From: Bellilinea sp040754815
GTDB taxonomy: Bacteria; Chloroflexota; Anaerolineae; Anaerolineales; Anaerolineaceae
Direction: 5' to 3'
Assembly: GCA_040754815.1 (NCBI GenBank)
Contig: JBFMBX010000002.1
Span: 248,001-312,000, forward strand
DNA: 64,000 bases
Positions within the stretch are counted from its first letter, which is position 1, and the number at the start of each line of letters is the position of its first letter. Made by a program: the position numbers and the translations under genes. Positions 23,779 through 33,281 of the stretch are shown piece after piece. Below the pieces are notes generated by a model. That model saw only the letters and a list, made by a program, of their open reading frames with translations, was not told where the DNA came from and ran no database searches.

Positions 23779-24741
23779 TTACTCCATCAGTAAAGTACGA
23801 TACCGTTCCGCAAACAGCGCCGGAGTTCCACCGGTATGCCAGAATAAAATACGCTCGTCCGGTTTGAAAAAGCCTTTACGGCGCAAATCGATCAGCGCGG
23901 CCGCTGCCCTGCCGGTATAGACCGGATCGAGCAGCAGCCCTTCATAACGGGCAAACAAACGGATGGCTTCAATTTCCAGAGGGGAAGGAACCCCATATCC
24001 CTCACCCAGGTACTGATCATTGACGAGCACATCCGCCGCCCGGCATTGAATTTTCGATCCGATTCGTTCGGCAGCTTCGTTGACCAGTTCTGCCACCCGG
24101 TACTGCAAATCGCCGGCGGCATGATCAATGCTGATTCCCAGAACGTTACCTTTCCAGTCGCTCAGCATGGCTCCCAGCACCAGCCCAGCCTGAGTTCCCG
24201 CCGATGAAGAAGCCACCACCATCCAGTCCACTTCCAACCCCTGTGTCAAAAATTCCTGAAAGGCGCTCAGGTATCCCAAAGTTCCCACCGCCGTTGATGC
24301 GCCCAGCGGAATGAGATACGGCCTTTTCCCTTCCGCCCACGCCTGCTCGAAGGTTTGTTGCAAAACCTGATCGCGCTCTTCGGTCTTACACCAGACAATT
24401 TTTGCCCCAAAGAGATGATCCAGCAACAAATTACCGCTGGGGTTTTCTTCCGGCTGGCCGGAGAGGACAAGAATACAGTCCAACCCAAAGCGGGCTGCCA
24501 ACGCCGCAGTTTGCCGGCAGTGATTGGATTGCACCGCCCCAACGGTAACCAGCGTGCGCGCCCCATTGGCTTGCGCTTCGGCCATCATATATTCCAGTTT
24601 GCGGGTTTTGTTCCCACCACCGGCTAAACCGGTCATATCATCCCGTTTGACCCAGATTTTTGCACCCTCCAAAGCCATTCCAAGGCGCGGCAATGGCTCA
24701 ACCGGCGTCGGTAAATGAGCAATTCGAATACGCGGTATCAT
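23779..24741 (-). CDS. PLP-dependent D-cysteine desulfhydrase / ACC deaminase family enzyme
   Basis: 320 residues from ATG 24741, with AGGAGG 7 nt upstream; longer upstream reading is shadow sequence. Fold-type II PLP motifs are LPTPVEPLPRLG, VKRDDMTGLAGGGNKTRKLEYMM (Lys forms the Schiff base), VTVGAVQSNHCRQTAALAA, SSSAGTQAGLVLG and FWHTGGTPALF. The family covers D-cysteine desulfhydrase, ACC deaminase and related D-amino-acid enzymes; which one cannot be read here. It is last in the eight-gene surface operon, overlapping FemAB as ATGA. Confidence 0.88.
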   Translation of the reverse strand: MIPRIRIAHLPTPVEPLPRLGMALEGAKIWVKRDDMTGLAGGGNKTRKLEYMMAEAQANGARTLVTVGAVQSNHCRQTAALAARFGLDCILVLSGQPEENPSGNLLLDHLFGAKIVWCKTEERDQVLQQTFEQAWAEGKRPYLIPLGASTAVGTLGYLSAFQEFLTQGLEVDWMVVASSSAGTQAGLVLGAMLSDWKGNVLGISIDHAAGDLQYRVAELVNEAAERIGSKIQCRAADVLVNDQYLGEGYGVPSPLEIEAIRLFARYEGLLLDPVYTGRAAAALIDLRRKGFFKPDERILFWHTGGTPALFAERYRTLLME

Positions 24742-25835
24742 ACCCCAACCTCCTGACGGGTTTGTGCCTGCCCACGCCGGCGCATCCAGCCCAGTACGCG
24801 GGGCAGAACCTGCAAATACAGTCGGTATATCAGCGGACGAACCGGAAAATCCCAGGCCCCGAGGGTGCGGATGACCTCGCCTCCCAGGCCCTGTTTGAAC
24901 CGAAATACTCCCCACATGCGGTCTTTTTCATCGAAAATATCCGGCGCACCCCATAAATCGTAAATTTGACAGCCTCTGGCTTTGGCACGGCGCATGGCTT
25001 CCCATTGCAGGGGGTAATTGGGCATTTTGTCGCGGTGGACATTGCGCGACATGCCGTAAAGATACCACGCCCGGCCGGCAAAGAAAAAAAGCACCAGCCC
25101 GGCAACCACCTCCCCCTCCACCTCTGCCAGAAGAATCTCCGCCATGCCGGCTTCGATAAACTTTCGCCACACATCCAGATAGTAATTTTCTCCACGGATC
25201 GTAAAACCATCCCGCAGGGATGTTTCAGCGTACATGCGGTACAGGGAGGGTAAATCTTGCAGGCTGCCCTGCCGAACGCGCACCCCCTTGCGCTCGGCCA
25301 GCCGCAGGTTATATCGCGTTTTTTGCTTCATGCGCGCCAGCCAATCTTCTTCACTGCCGTTCAAATCCAGCCAGACGGTGTTGCGAAATTGAATCTGTTC
25401 GGCTGAAAATTGCCATTTGCGCCGTTCAAGGAATTGAAAAATTTTTTGTCCCGTTGGGTCGTCCATTGCTTCGGATGACCCCGGAACACCCCGACCGAGA
25501 ATGACTTCCGGGTCAATTTTGATGAAGATTGCCCTGCGTTGACGAGCCAGTTCTTCCAGATCGGTGATCACCCGCGCAAGCCAGATCTCGTCACCCCAGT
25601 CGAGCAGCGGCCCGCGCGGCACATACAACACCCGCGCCACATCTGAAAATACACCCAAACGCAGGCTGCGTTCCAGCACCATCGCTGCGGCTTTAATCTC
25701 ACCGTTTTCATTCGACCAGATTTGAGGAATCGGCTTCCACCCGTATTTAGCCTTGATTTCAGCCCATTGCCGCGTTTGCAATAGGTGAGCGGACGGCAAT
25801 TCGATAATCCAATCATTCCAGGACGATAGGTCCAT
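24738..25835 (-). CDS. FemAB-family peptidyl/aminoacyl transferase, copy 1
   Basis: 365 residues from ATG 25835. It has two GNAT-like halves. The first holds LPSAHLLQTRQWAEIKAKYGWKP and VLYVPRGPLLDW. The second holds EEDWLARMKQKTRYNLRLAERKGV, then GLVLFFFAGRAWYLYGMSRN, PNYPLQWEAMRRAKARGCQIYDLWGAP and VFRFKQGLGGEV. FemAB proteins use aminoacyl-tRNA to extend peptidoglycan stem peptides or modify other amines. A second copy with the same core motifs lies two genes upstream. Confidence 0.9.
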   Translation of the reverse strand: MDLSSWNDWIIELPSAHLLQTRQWAEIKAKYGWKPIPQIWSNENGEIKAAAMVLERSLRLGVFSDVARVLYVPRGPLLDWGDEIWLARVITDLEELARQRRAIFIKIDPEVILGRGVPGSSEAMDDPTGQKIFQFLERRKWQFSAEQIQFRNTVWLDLNGSEEDWLARMKQKTRYNLRLAERKGVRVRQGSLQDLPSLYRMYAETSLRDGFTIRGENYYLDVWRKFIEAGMAEILLAEVEGEVVAGLVLFFFAGRAWYLYGMSRNVHRDKMPNYPLQWEAMRRAKARGCQIYDLWGAPDIFDEKDRMWGVFRFKQGLGGEVIRTLGAWDFPVRPLIYRLYLQVLPRVLGWMRRRGQAQTRQEVGV

Positions 25836-25842
25836 AACGCTG

Positions 25843-26346
25843 CTAATTCTCCACCTCGCCAAACCGCGCTGCCCAGTCGGCAATGGCACGTTCATGGCCC
25901 GCCCCGGTCAGCGGGTACGGCAGCTCGTTTACCTCAAAAAAACCTGCCTGATCGGCTTCCCCATTCAAATGCAGCTCTCCGCCCGTCAATCGGCATTCAT
26001 AGACCAGCAATAGTCCGTTCCCCCGCGGATCGTCATCGAAGAAATAAGCGCCCTGCAGACCTACCGTCACGGCTTGCAGTCCGGTTTCTTCCCGCAACTC
26101 CCGCTCAGCCGCACAGGCCGGGTCTTCATCGGCTTCCACAAAACCGGCCGGTAAATACCAGCAGCCCCGCCACGGATCGGTAGCCCGGCGCACCAGTAAC
26201 AGCCGTTTATCCCGAATGACCAGTGCCGCTGCACTGACCTTCAACTGGGGATAGTGCACCCAACCGCACCGCGGGCAAATTTCGCGCTGCCGTCCCTCCA
26301 GCAAGCCGCTGTTCATTGACGTGCCGCACACATAGCAATGACCCAT
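25843..26346 (-). CDS. NUDIX hydrolase with N-terminal zinc ribbon
   Basis: 167 residues. CYVC and CPRC (residues about 4-27) form a zinc ribbon, as in NudC-type proteins. The Nudix box is complete (GFVEADEDPACAAERELREETGL). VRRATDPWRGCWYLPAG precedes it. The domain order fits ADP-ribose or NADH pyrophosphatase relatives, but the NudC SQPWPFPxS motif is not seen, so the substrate is open. It is placed between two femAB paralogues, 6 bp after one and 7 bp before the other. Confidence 0.9.
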   Translation of the reverse strand: MGHCYVCGTSMNSGLLEGRQREICPRCGWVHYPQLKVSAAALVIRDKRLLLVRRATDPWRGCWYLPAGFVEADEDPACAAERELREETGLQAVTVGLQGAYFFDDDPRGNGLLLVYECRLTGGELHLNGEADQAGFFEVNELPYPLTGAGHERAIADWAARFGEVEN

Positions 26347-26351
26347 CTCTG

Positions 26352-27347
26352 CTATCCTTCACCCCTTCGGGCAGCAATGAAGCGTTGATACACCCAATAC
26401 AGGGCAGGTTGATAGATTTTATCCCACGCTCCTGCCGAACGGCGGATCTGGCCGCCAAAACCGCGTTTGAAACGATAGACTCCCCAGAGTCCATCTTCTC
26501 GTTCGGAAAACTGATTCTCCAGCACGGTCTCATCTTCATCGGGGATGCCCCACAGGTCATAAACTTCACACCCCTGCGCGGCAGCCCAGCGCATGGCTTC
26601 CCACTGCAATAAATAGGTCGGCATTCGATTCCGTTCTTCATTTGTGGAAGCGCCGTAAAAATACCAGGCGCGTTTTCCAAACGCAAAAACCATCAACCCT
26701 CCCAAAGGTTTTTGCTGGTATTTTGCAATCAATAAAGCGCACCGGCCTTGTGGAGCGAACAACTCATACGCCCGTTGATAATACGCCAGTGTATGCACAC
26801 CAAAGCCATCCCGTTGACCGGTGACTAACATCATCCGATGAAATAAAGCCACATCACTGGAAAACTCAACTTCCACTTCCTTGCGCTGAGCAAGGCGGAT
26901 ATTGTAACGGGTTTTTTGTTTCATCCTTGCCAGCCAGTCCTCTTCATTGCCCAGAAGGCTGACTTCAACCGTGCGGCGAGGTTGAACGGGTGCTGATTCA
27001 ACCCACCCTTCAAGATACTGCCTGATATTCGCATCCGGGGGTTGATTCTCCCATACATCAGGCTCGATTTTGACGAAAACAGCCCCGCGGCGCCGGCACT
27101 GCTCATCCACTTCTGGAAACACCTCTGCCCAGTCGTTTCCCACCGGCCCTTTGGGTATATAGGCAATGGTCAACCCCAACGGAAGGCGACGAAAGAGAAT
27201 TTGCGCCCCGCTACTTTTAGCAGCAATTCGCACAGGCTGCCAGCCAAAAGCAGCCTTCAACTCTCCCCATTCAGCCGTTTGCAGCAGGTGCGCGGCCGGG
27301 AATTGAGCAAGGAAAGAACTCCACTGAGAAGCATCCAGAAGAGCCAT
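26352..27347 (-). CDS. FemAB-family peptidyl/aminoacyl transferase, copy 2
   Basis: 331 residues. It shares the order of copy 1: FPAAHLLQTAEWGELKAAFGWQPV, IAYIPKGPVG, EEDWLARMKQKTRYNIRLAQRKEV, GGLMVFAFGKRAWYFYGASTNE, PTYLLQWEAMRWAAAQGCEVYDLWGIPD and VYRFKRGFGGQI. The two are diverged paralogues, so they probably add different residues or act at different positions. The start overlaps the last base of the CapD-like gene stop region (27347 shared). Confidence 0.9.
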   Translation of the reverse strand: MALLDASQWSSFLAQFPAAHLLQTAEWGELKAAFGWQPVRIAAKSSGAQILFRRLPLGLTIAYIPKGPVGNDWAEVFPEVDEQCRRRGAVFVKIEPDVWENQPPDANIRQYLEGWVESAPVQPRRTVEVSLLGNEEDWLARMKQKTRYNIRLAQRKEVEVEFSSDVALFHRMMLVTGQRDGFGVHTLAYYQRAYELFAPQGRCALLIAKYQQKPLGGLMVFAFGKRAWYFYGASTNEERNRMPTYLLQWEAMRWAAAQGCEVYDLWGIPDEDETVLENQFSEREDGLWGVYRFKRGFGGQIRRSAGAWDKIYQPALYWVYQRFIAARRGEG

Positions 27348-29236
27348 TAGATAATGGAAGTAATCTCCGGCGGGGGAGTGCTTTGAATGACAGCGCCCGG
27401 GATGAATTGATCCAGCAGTTGAACGATCTCCTCACTGGAACCCTCGCGCGCCAGATTGACCAGTTCATCCACAAACTGAGCCAATCGCTCACTGCTGAGC
27501 GGTTCGGTATTCTGCGAGCGATAGATATCGGGGTGATCGGTTGAAAGGAATTGCAGTCCTTCATCCCACAGGTCCTCGCTCAGTTTTTCGCCGGGTCGCA
27601 CGCCAGTAAACACAATTTCAATATCCTTGCCCGGTTCAAGCCCCGAAAGGCGGATTAAATCCTCCGCCAGATCCAGAATACGCACCTGTTGACCCATGTT
27701 CAGTACAAAAGTTTCAGCCCCTCTGCTCATGCCGGCCGCCTGCAAAACCAGATAAACTGCTTCTGGAATGGTCATAAAGTAGCGTTTCATATCCGGATGA
27801 GTAATGGTAATTGGCCCGCCGCGGGCAATTTGCTGCTTGAAAATGGGTACCACACTGCCGCGACTGCCCAGCACATTTCCAAACCGCACCACCGAAAAAG
27901 CCATTCCCGTACGGCGTGCTGCATCAATCACCAGCATTTCTGCCACCCGCTTGGTTGCCCCCATCACATTGGCCGGACGAACTGCTTTGTCGGAAGAAAT
28001 CATGACCAACCGCTCAACACGGTGTTGAACGGCCAGATCCACCAGATTTTTCGTGCCGAGTATGTTATTCGTTACGGCTTCTTCGACATTGACTTCCATT
28101 AATGACACATGTTTGTGAGCCGCGGCATGAAACACAATCTGAGGATGGTACTGACTGAACACCTGATTCAGGCGCATTCGGTCTCGCACATCGGCAATCA
28201 CCGGGCGAATGGGGAGAGAAGGAAAATGATCCTTGAGTTCCAACAATCCTTCGAAGATGCTGTTTTCTCCGTGACCCAGCATAATCAACTCGGAAGGATT
28301 GTATCGGGCAATCTGGCGGCACAATTCCCGCCCAATAGAGCCCCCCGCACCGGTTACCAGAATTACTTTATCGGCCAGCACCTCTCCAATCAATTCTTCT
28401 TTTATTCGAGTCGGTTGCCGCCGCAGCAGATCGGTAATATCCACATCGCGCAGCCGGCTCACACTTACTTTGCCGCCCAGCAATTCATAAATGCCGGGCA
28501 TGGTACGAAAGGGAATGCCTTTCAGACGAGCAACATCGGCGACCATACGCACTACCCGGCCGGGCGCACTGGGTATTGCAATGATCACCTCATCCACCCG
28601 CAGTTTTTCCAGCCAGCGCGTCATCTCGTTGATGGTGCCGACAACCGGTACGCCGTGAATCTGCTGCCTTTGCTTGGTGGGGTTATCATCCAGAAAACCC
28701 ACCGGAATCAGGTTCAACTGCGGATTCTTTTGCAATTCCCTGACCACCAGCGCACCGGCATCACCGGCCCCCACAATCAACACGCGTTTCACCCGTCCGG
28801 CCTGCATTTCACCAAAACGGCGGCGGGTTTCTGCCAGGAAGCGGAAAGTGAAACGAAGCCCGCCTACCATAGCAAGAGAAAGCAGCCAGTCAATCACAAA
28901 AACCGAACGCACATAACCGGGTAAAAACCCTCGTGTAAATAAGAGCAGCATGAGCAAACCCACTGCCACGGAGGCAGTGCTTACCGCCAGAACGATAAGT
29001 TTTAATTCTTCCACACTGGCATACATCCACATGCGCCGGTACAGACCAAAAAAGTAATAGATGATTGGCTTGACGACCAGCGAAACCGCAATCATCCAGT
29101 AAGCAAACGGAAGGTAAGCGAAAAAGAGAGGCCCCAATTCAAAGCGCAGAATCAAGGCGCCAAATACCGATAAAACAATCAACGCCAGATCACCGATCAA
29201 AACATAACGATTACGGATATTCGGTTTATTTTTCAT
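27347..29236 (-). CDS. CapD/WbpM-type membrane NDP-sugar dehydratase-epimerase
   Basis: About 629 residues from ATG 29236. Four TM helices open the protein, then a Rossmann CoA-binding-like domain (VKRVLIVGAGDAGALVVREL), then the extended SDR domain (VILVTGAGGSIGRELCRQI, ADVRDRMRLNQVF, FHAAAHKHVSLME, SSDKAVRPANVMGATKR). The SxDK pattern replaces the usual YxxxK, as in UDP-GlcNAc 4,6-dehydratases FlaA1/WbpM. It makes deoxy-amino-sugar precursors for exopolysaccharide or glycans. It sits between the priming transferase and femAB. Confidence 0.93.
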   Translation of the reverse strand: MKNKPNIRNRYVLIGDLALIVLSVFGALILRFELGPLFFAYLPFAYWMIAVSLVVKPIIYYFFGLYRRMWMYASVEELKLIVLAVSTASVAVGLLMLLLFTRGFLPGYVRSVFVIDWLLSLAMVGGLRFTFRFLAETRRRFGEMQAGRVKRVLIVGAGDAGALVVRELQKNPQLNLIPVGFLDDNPTKQRQQIHGVPVVGTINEMTRWLEKLRVDEVIIAIPSAPGRVVRMVADVARLKGIPFRTMPGIYELLGGKVSVSRLRDVDITDLLRRQPTRIKEELIGEVLADKVILVTGAGGSIGRELCRQIARYNPSELIMLGHGENSIFEGLLELKDHFPSLPIRPVIADVRDRMRLNQVFSQYHPQIVFHAAAHKHVSLMEVNVEEAVTNNILGTKNLVDLAVQHRVERLVMISSDKAVRPANVMGATKRVAEMLVIDAARRTGMAFSVVRFGNVLGSRGSVVPIFKQQIARGGPITITHPDMKRYFMTIPEAVYLVLQAAGMSRGAETFVLNMGQQVRILDLAEDLIRLSGLEPGKDIEIVFTGVRPGEKLSEDLWDEGLQFLSTDHPDIYRSQNTEPLSSERLAQFVDELVNLAREGSSEEIVQLLDQFIPGAVIQSTPPPEITSII

Positions 29237-29240
29237 ACAC

Positions 29241-30665
29241 TTACTGACCCTTAAAACCAATTACCGTACCAATCGTACGGATGAGGATGAGAAAATCCAG
29301 CAAAATATTGCGGCGTTTGATGTAGTATAAATCAAACTCCAGTTTGATGGCATTCATCTCCACATTTTCGGCATACCCATAGTTGACCTGCGCCCAACCG
29401 GTCAGACCGGGTTTGACAAATAAACGCGCCCGGTAAAAAGGAATGTGCTTTTGCAATTCCTCAACCAGTTCGGGCCTTTCCGAACGCGGGCCGACCAGAC
29501 TCATATCCCCGCGCAACACATTGATGAACTGAGGCAACTCATCCAGATGGGTCTTGCGCAGAAATTTTCCAACCCGCGTGGTGCGTTCGTCATTTTTACT
29601 CGCCGGGCGGGCAATCCCATCTTTTTCTGCATCCCTTACCATGGTGCGGAATTTGATCATATTATAGGGGCGGCCGTTTTTTCCCAACCGCACCTGATAA
29701 TATAGAATTGGAAAGCCCGAATCCAGCACAATTAGCAACGAGATAAACGGGAACAAAACGACTGTTATCAGCGAACCGATCAGCCCACCAAAAATATCCA
29801 TCAATCGCTTGGCCAGTTCAAAGAAACCGCTAGCATGTACCTGATCCACAAAAGAACGCAGCACCCAATCGGTCTGCAGATAGTAAATCGGAATGCGGCC
29901 GAGCAGTTCTTCATACATCGTCGGCATGGTGGTTACCTCGATACCCTGTTCCTCCGCCTCCAGCAAGCGGCTGAACATTTGCGGATTCATCTCGCCGGAG
30001 ATGGCAAAAACCAGATCGGTTACCTGATGCTCCTGAACCAGATCGAACAACTGCTCATTGCCGCCCAGCACCGGATAACCCAGCACATTACTGCCAATTT
30101 TTTGGGGGTCATCATCTACCAGACCGACCAGATAAAAAGGCGGTGGCCAGATCTCCTTAATCACTCGCACCAGTTCACTGCCTGCCCGCCCGGCTCCCAC
30201 AATCAACACCCGCCGCATGAACAGCGGCGTGGTAAATAACCGGATAAAGAGAAAGCGCCACGCCAGCGTCAGTATATAAGCAGAAAGAATAAAGACCCCC
30301 ACTCCCCGCCGTGGTAGAGAATTGGGTTCAGAGATGAAGAAAACGAGCAAATACAGCACAAAACTGATGCCGGCCGCCAGCGTAATTTCCTGTACCGTCT
30401 CGGTACGGATGCTGGAGCGGCGCGGACTGTACGATTCGGTCAACAACAACAGCCAGATGACCGGCAAGAAGTAGAACCAGAGCGGCACCCTTTCTTGCAA
30501 AAAAGCCCACGAAAAGCGGTACCATTCCGCACCCTGAGCCCATAGATAAAGTGACAGCAGTAACGAAATAACTGCAACCAGAAAATCCCCCAAAAAGAGT
30601 GTCGAACGTCGTTCGGTTGGACGCAAGCGAAGGCCCTGGCGATGAGAAAATGGTTGCGTACCCAT
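29241..30665 (-). CDS. Undecaprenyl-phosphate sugar phosphotransferase (exopolysaccharide priming)
   Basis: 474 residues. There are four or five N-terminal TM helices, a CoA-binding-like Rossmann region (RRVLIVGAGRAGSELVRVI), one TM helix, and the bacterial sugar-transferase domain: KRLMDIFGGLIGS, YYQVRLGKNGRPYNMIKFRTM, RKTHLDELPQFINVLRGDMSLVGPRSERPE, FVKPGLTGWAQVNYGY. It loads the first sugar-1-phosphate onto undecaprenyl phosphate. Length and topology match WcaJ/WbaP-type enzymes. Confidence 0.95.
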   Translation of the reverse strand: MGTQPFSHRQGLRLRPTERRSTLFLGDFLVAVISLLLSLYLWAQGAEWYRFSWAFLQERVPLWFYFLPVIWLLLLTESYSPRRSSIRTETVQEITLAAGISFVLYLLVFFISEPNSLPRRGVGVFILSAYILTLAWRFLFIRLFTTPLFMRRVLIVGAGRAGSELVRVIKEIWPPPFYLVGLVDDDPQKIGSNVLGYPVLGGNEQLFDLVQEHQVTDLVFAISGEMNPQMFSRLLEAEEQGIEVTTMPTMYEELLGRIPIYYLQTDWVLRSFVDQVHASGFFELAKRLMDIFGGLIGSLITVVLFPFISLLIVLDSGFPILYYQVRLGKNGRPYNMIKFRTMVRDAEKDGIARPASKNDERTTRVGKFLRKTHLDELPQFINVLRGDMSLVGPRSERPELVEELQKHIPFYRARLFVKPGLTGWAQVNYGYAENVEMNAIKLEFDLYYIKRRNILLDFLILIRTIGTVIGFKGQ

Positions 30666-30677
30666 GAGGTAATTATC

Positions 30678-31712
30678 TCACTTTTTCCAAGAATGAATCA
30701 TACTCGCGAGGAAGCCTGCTCCCCAGCAAAAGTGCATGGTTGCAATGGCCAGCGGCACCCCAATCAAAAAATAGGCTTTCCGATGCTTGAGAGCCGTTGG
30801 TAGTGCAGAAAATACCAGCGCAAAACTATAAAGAAGCAAGATAGAGGCCAATAACAAGCGCCCCGCCCTAAAAAAAGGCGAAAGCAGCATCAGGGCAGCA
30901 GTCATCAAAACAAACACCGGCGGCAGCAACTGACGCCAGCGCAGAGAATAGGGGTATCGCCGCAGCATTCGCCACTTCCAATAGCCGTACCTCCAGTACT
31001 GCCGCGCCAGCGATTTCAAATTGGGTCGGGCAAAATAAGTGCTTCGGATGGAAGGATCGAAATAGACCTTTCCTCCCGACTGACGGATCCGGGTGTTGAA
31101 CTCGTAATCTTCATTGGCAAGCAATGTTTCATCAAACCCGCCCAGTTTTTCGAACATCGAACGAAAAAATGCACCAAACGGTACGGTATCCACCAGACCG
31201 GACCGGCGGCTGTAACGATACCGTGCATCGCCAACCCCCAGCGGGTTTGCCGCTGCTACGGCTATGGAACGCCCAATCCAGCTGGGGCTGCCCGCTTCAA
31301 TCATCCATAAACCGCCTACATTATCACCCAAACCGTCCATCAGGTTTTGAACACTGCGTTCGATATAATCGCTCTCCGGCACACTGTGAGCATCTAGGCG
31401 AACGATAATTTCCCCCTTCGCCGCTGCAACAGCGCGGTTGATTGCCGCAGGAATGATACGCTGCGGATTTTCAATCACCTGCACTGTAAGATCCGGATGG
31501 CTCTGTTGAAACTGGCTGATTTTCAGGCGGGTTTGGTCTATCGAGCCGCCATCGGCGATGACGACTTCCAGCAAATGACGCGGATAAGTCTGCCGGTAGA
31601 TAGCATCCAGCAGCAAGGAAATTGTGTTTTCCTCGTTATAACAGGGAATAATGACCGAAACCTGATGAACCATCTTCTGGTTCAACCCGGAAAGATGTTC
31701 GTGCTTACTCAA
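30678..31712 (-). CDS. Glycosyltransferase family 2, ExoA-like
   Basis: About 331-344 residues. A GT-A domain is clear: VSVIIPCYNEENTISLLLDAI, VVIADGGSIDQT, IVRLDAHSVPE (DxD-like Asp), VPFGAFFRSMFEKLGGFDETLLANEDYEF. Three C-terminal TM helices follow. It resembles succinoglycan ExoA. TTG 31712 overlaps the RidA stop as TTGA, while ATG 31673 (MVHQVSVIIP) starts just before the domain and may be the true start. Confidence 0.92.
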   Translation of the reverse strand: MSKHEHLSGLNQKMVHQVSVIIPCYNEENTISLLLDAIYRQTYPRHLLEVVIADGGSIDQTRLKISQFQQSHPDLTVQVIENPQRIIPAAINRAVAAAKGEIIVRLDAHSVPESDYIERSVQNLMDGLGDNVGGLWMIEAGSPSWIGRSIAVAAANPLGVGDARYRYSRRSGLVDTVPFGAFFRSMFEKLGGFDETLLANEDYEFNTRIRQSGGKVYFDPSIRSTYFARPNLKSLARQYWRYGYWKWRMLRRYPYSLRWRQLLPPVFVLMTAALMLLSPFFRAGRLLLASILLLYSFALVFSALPTALKHRKAYFLIGVPLAIATMHFCWGAGFLASMIHSWKK

Positions 31713-32125
31713 CAGCAGGAATCATCCTCCGCCAGCAAAGCGATCACTTCAATCTCCACCGCCGCACCCTTCGGCAAGGCAGCCACCTGCACAGTGGAAC
31801 GGGCGGGCGGTTCTTTGGGGAAAAATTCACCGTAAATTGCATTCACTTTTGCAAAATCATTCATATCGCGAAGAAAAATGGTGGTTTTTACCACCCGTTC
31901 AAAACCGGTGCCGGCAGCAGCAAGCAAGGCGCTGATGTTTTTCATCACCTGTCGGGTTTCCGCTTCAACTCCACCGTGGACGATCTCGCCGGTTTGCGGA
32001 TCAATTCCAATTTGACCGGCGGTGAACAAAAAATGCCCCCCTTTAACCGCCGCTGAGTAAGGTCCAATCGGCTGGGGTGCCTGATCGGTTTTCACCACTT
32101 CTTTTCGACAACAGTTTTTGGTCAT
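31709..32125 (-). CDS. ridA: RidA-family enamine/imine deaminase with CC termini
   Basis: 138 residues from ATG 32125, with GGGAGG 6 nt upstream. RidA features are APQPIGPYSAAVKGGHFLFTAGQIG, MKNISALLAAAGTGFERVVKTTIFL and PARSTVQVAALPKGAAVEIEVIAL (conserved Arg). RidA hydrolyses reactive imines from PLP enzymes, fitting the PLP enzyme at the operon end. Oddly, both ends carry Cys-Cys (KNCCRKE and DDSCC), not a usual RidA trait; a disulphide or metal link between termini is conceivable. Confidence 0.92.
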   Translation of the reverse strand: MTKNCCRKEVVKTDQAPQPIGPYSAAVKGGHFLFTAGQIGIDPQTGEIVHGGVEAETRQVMKNISALLAAAGTGFERVVKTTIFLRDMNDFAKVNAIYGEFFPKEPPARSTVQVAALPKGAAVEIEVIALLAEDDSCC

Positions 32126-32197
32126 CAATTGCCTCCCACGAGGATTCTGGTGCTGTGATTTTAAGCCATGTTCGGCTTTCGGTAAAGTGCATTAGAG

Positions 32198-32233
32198 AAT
32201 AAAAAAGTGAAACGGCGGTCTTCAGCCGCCGTT
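32198..32233 (-). terminator. Terminator after cydB
   Basis: AACGGCGG and CCGCCGTT pair with a 7-nt loop; on the minus strand TTTCACTTTTTT follows. Confidence 0.8.
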
Positions 32234-32254
32234 CAACTGCTGAGCGTATGATGA

Positions 32255-33271
32255 TTAATAATGCAAATCCTTCGGATTTGCCGAAACGCGTTTACGAAAA
32301 ACCCAATAACTCCAACCCTGATACAACAAGACCAGCGGGACGAAAATTAAAGCAACAATGGTCATGGTTTGCAGTGTATTCGGACCTGAAGCGCTGTTGT
32401 AAATCGTCAGGCTGAAATTTGGGCTAAGGCTGGAAACCAGCACACGAGGGTAAAGCACAAGGAAAATGGTGGCAGTGGAAAGCAAAATCGCCAGTGTATT
32501 ACTGAAAAAAGCCCATCCGTCTCTGCCCTGGCGGATGAACCATCCGGCAGCCAGCAGGGCTAAAACCGCCCCAATCGGCACGGGACCGGGGTTAACCCCC
32601 AGTCTCTCTAAAATATCGGTAAAGAAGTATGTTGCAATGGTAGCAGCAATCAACGCAACAGTTGTACCAATCCAGATTCGGCCGGCCGCGCGCCGTGCGC
32701 TGCTGGCAATCGGTTCTTCGGTTTTCAGGGAAAGAAAAATGGCACCCTGTAACAGGAATCCAAACAGGGTAACCAGCCCGCCCAAAATCGAATACACATT
32801 GATCAAATCCCAAAAACCGCCCACATAGTATTTCTGGGCGTCAATGGGAACCCCGCGGATAAAATTAGCAAACGCAACTCCCCACAAAAGGGAAGGAATG
32901 AAACTACCGATGCAGGCCGCCCAATCCCAAAACTTACGCCAGAGGGGTTTTTCGTCTTTGGAACGAAATTCCAGCGCGATGCCGCGCACAATCAGGCCAA
33001 TCAGCATTAAAAACAAGGCCAGATAAAAACCGCTGAACAATGTGGCATACCAGTTGGGGAAAGCAGCAAACATCGCCCCGCCAGCGGTGATCAACCAAAC
33101 TTCATTGCCATCCCAATGCGGGCCGATGGTATTGAGAATCACACGCCGCTGGGTGTCATTTTTCCCCAAAAACGGCAGCAGCATACCCACACCCAGATCA
33201 AAACCTTCCAGCACAAAATACCCCAAAAATAAGACGGCAATCAAAATGAACCAGAGTGTATTGAGATCCAT
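32255..33271 (-). CDS. cydB: Cytochrome bd ubiquinol/menaquinol oxidase subunit II
   Basis: 338 residues from ATG 33271 after GGGAGGG. There are eight or so TM helices. CydB signatures are LWFILIAVLFLGYFVLEGFDLGVGMLLPFLG, NTIGPHWDGNEVWLITAGGAMFAAFP and FRSKDEKPLWRKFWDW. Together with CydA it reduces oxygen to water with quinol electrons, useful at low oxygen. It lies 10 bp after cydA and is followed by a terminator, so the operon is just cydAB. Confidence 0.96.
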   Translation of the reverse strand: MDLNTLWFILIAVLFLGYFVLEGFDLGVGMLLPFLGKNDTQRRVILNTIGPHWDGNEVWLITAGGAMFAAFPNWYATLFSGFYLALFLMLIGLIVRGIALEFRSKDEKPLWRKFWDWAACIGSFIPSLLWGVAFANFIRGVPIDAQKYYVGGFWDLINVYSILGGLVTLFGFLLQGAIFLSLKTEEPIASSARRAAGRIWIGTTVALIAATIATYFFTDILERLGVNPGPVPIGAVLALLAAGWFIRQGRDGWAFFSNTLAILLSTATIFLVLYPRVLVSSLSPNFSLTIYNSASGPNTLQTMTIVALIFVPLVLLYQGWSYWVFRKRVSANPKDLHY

Positions 33272-33281
33272 TCGACCCTCC

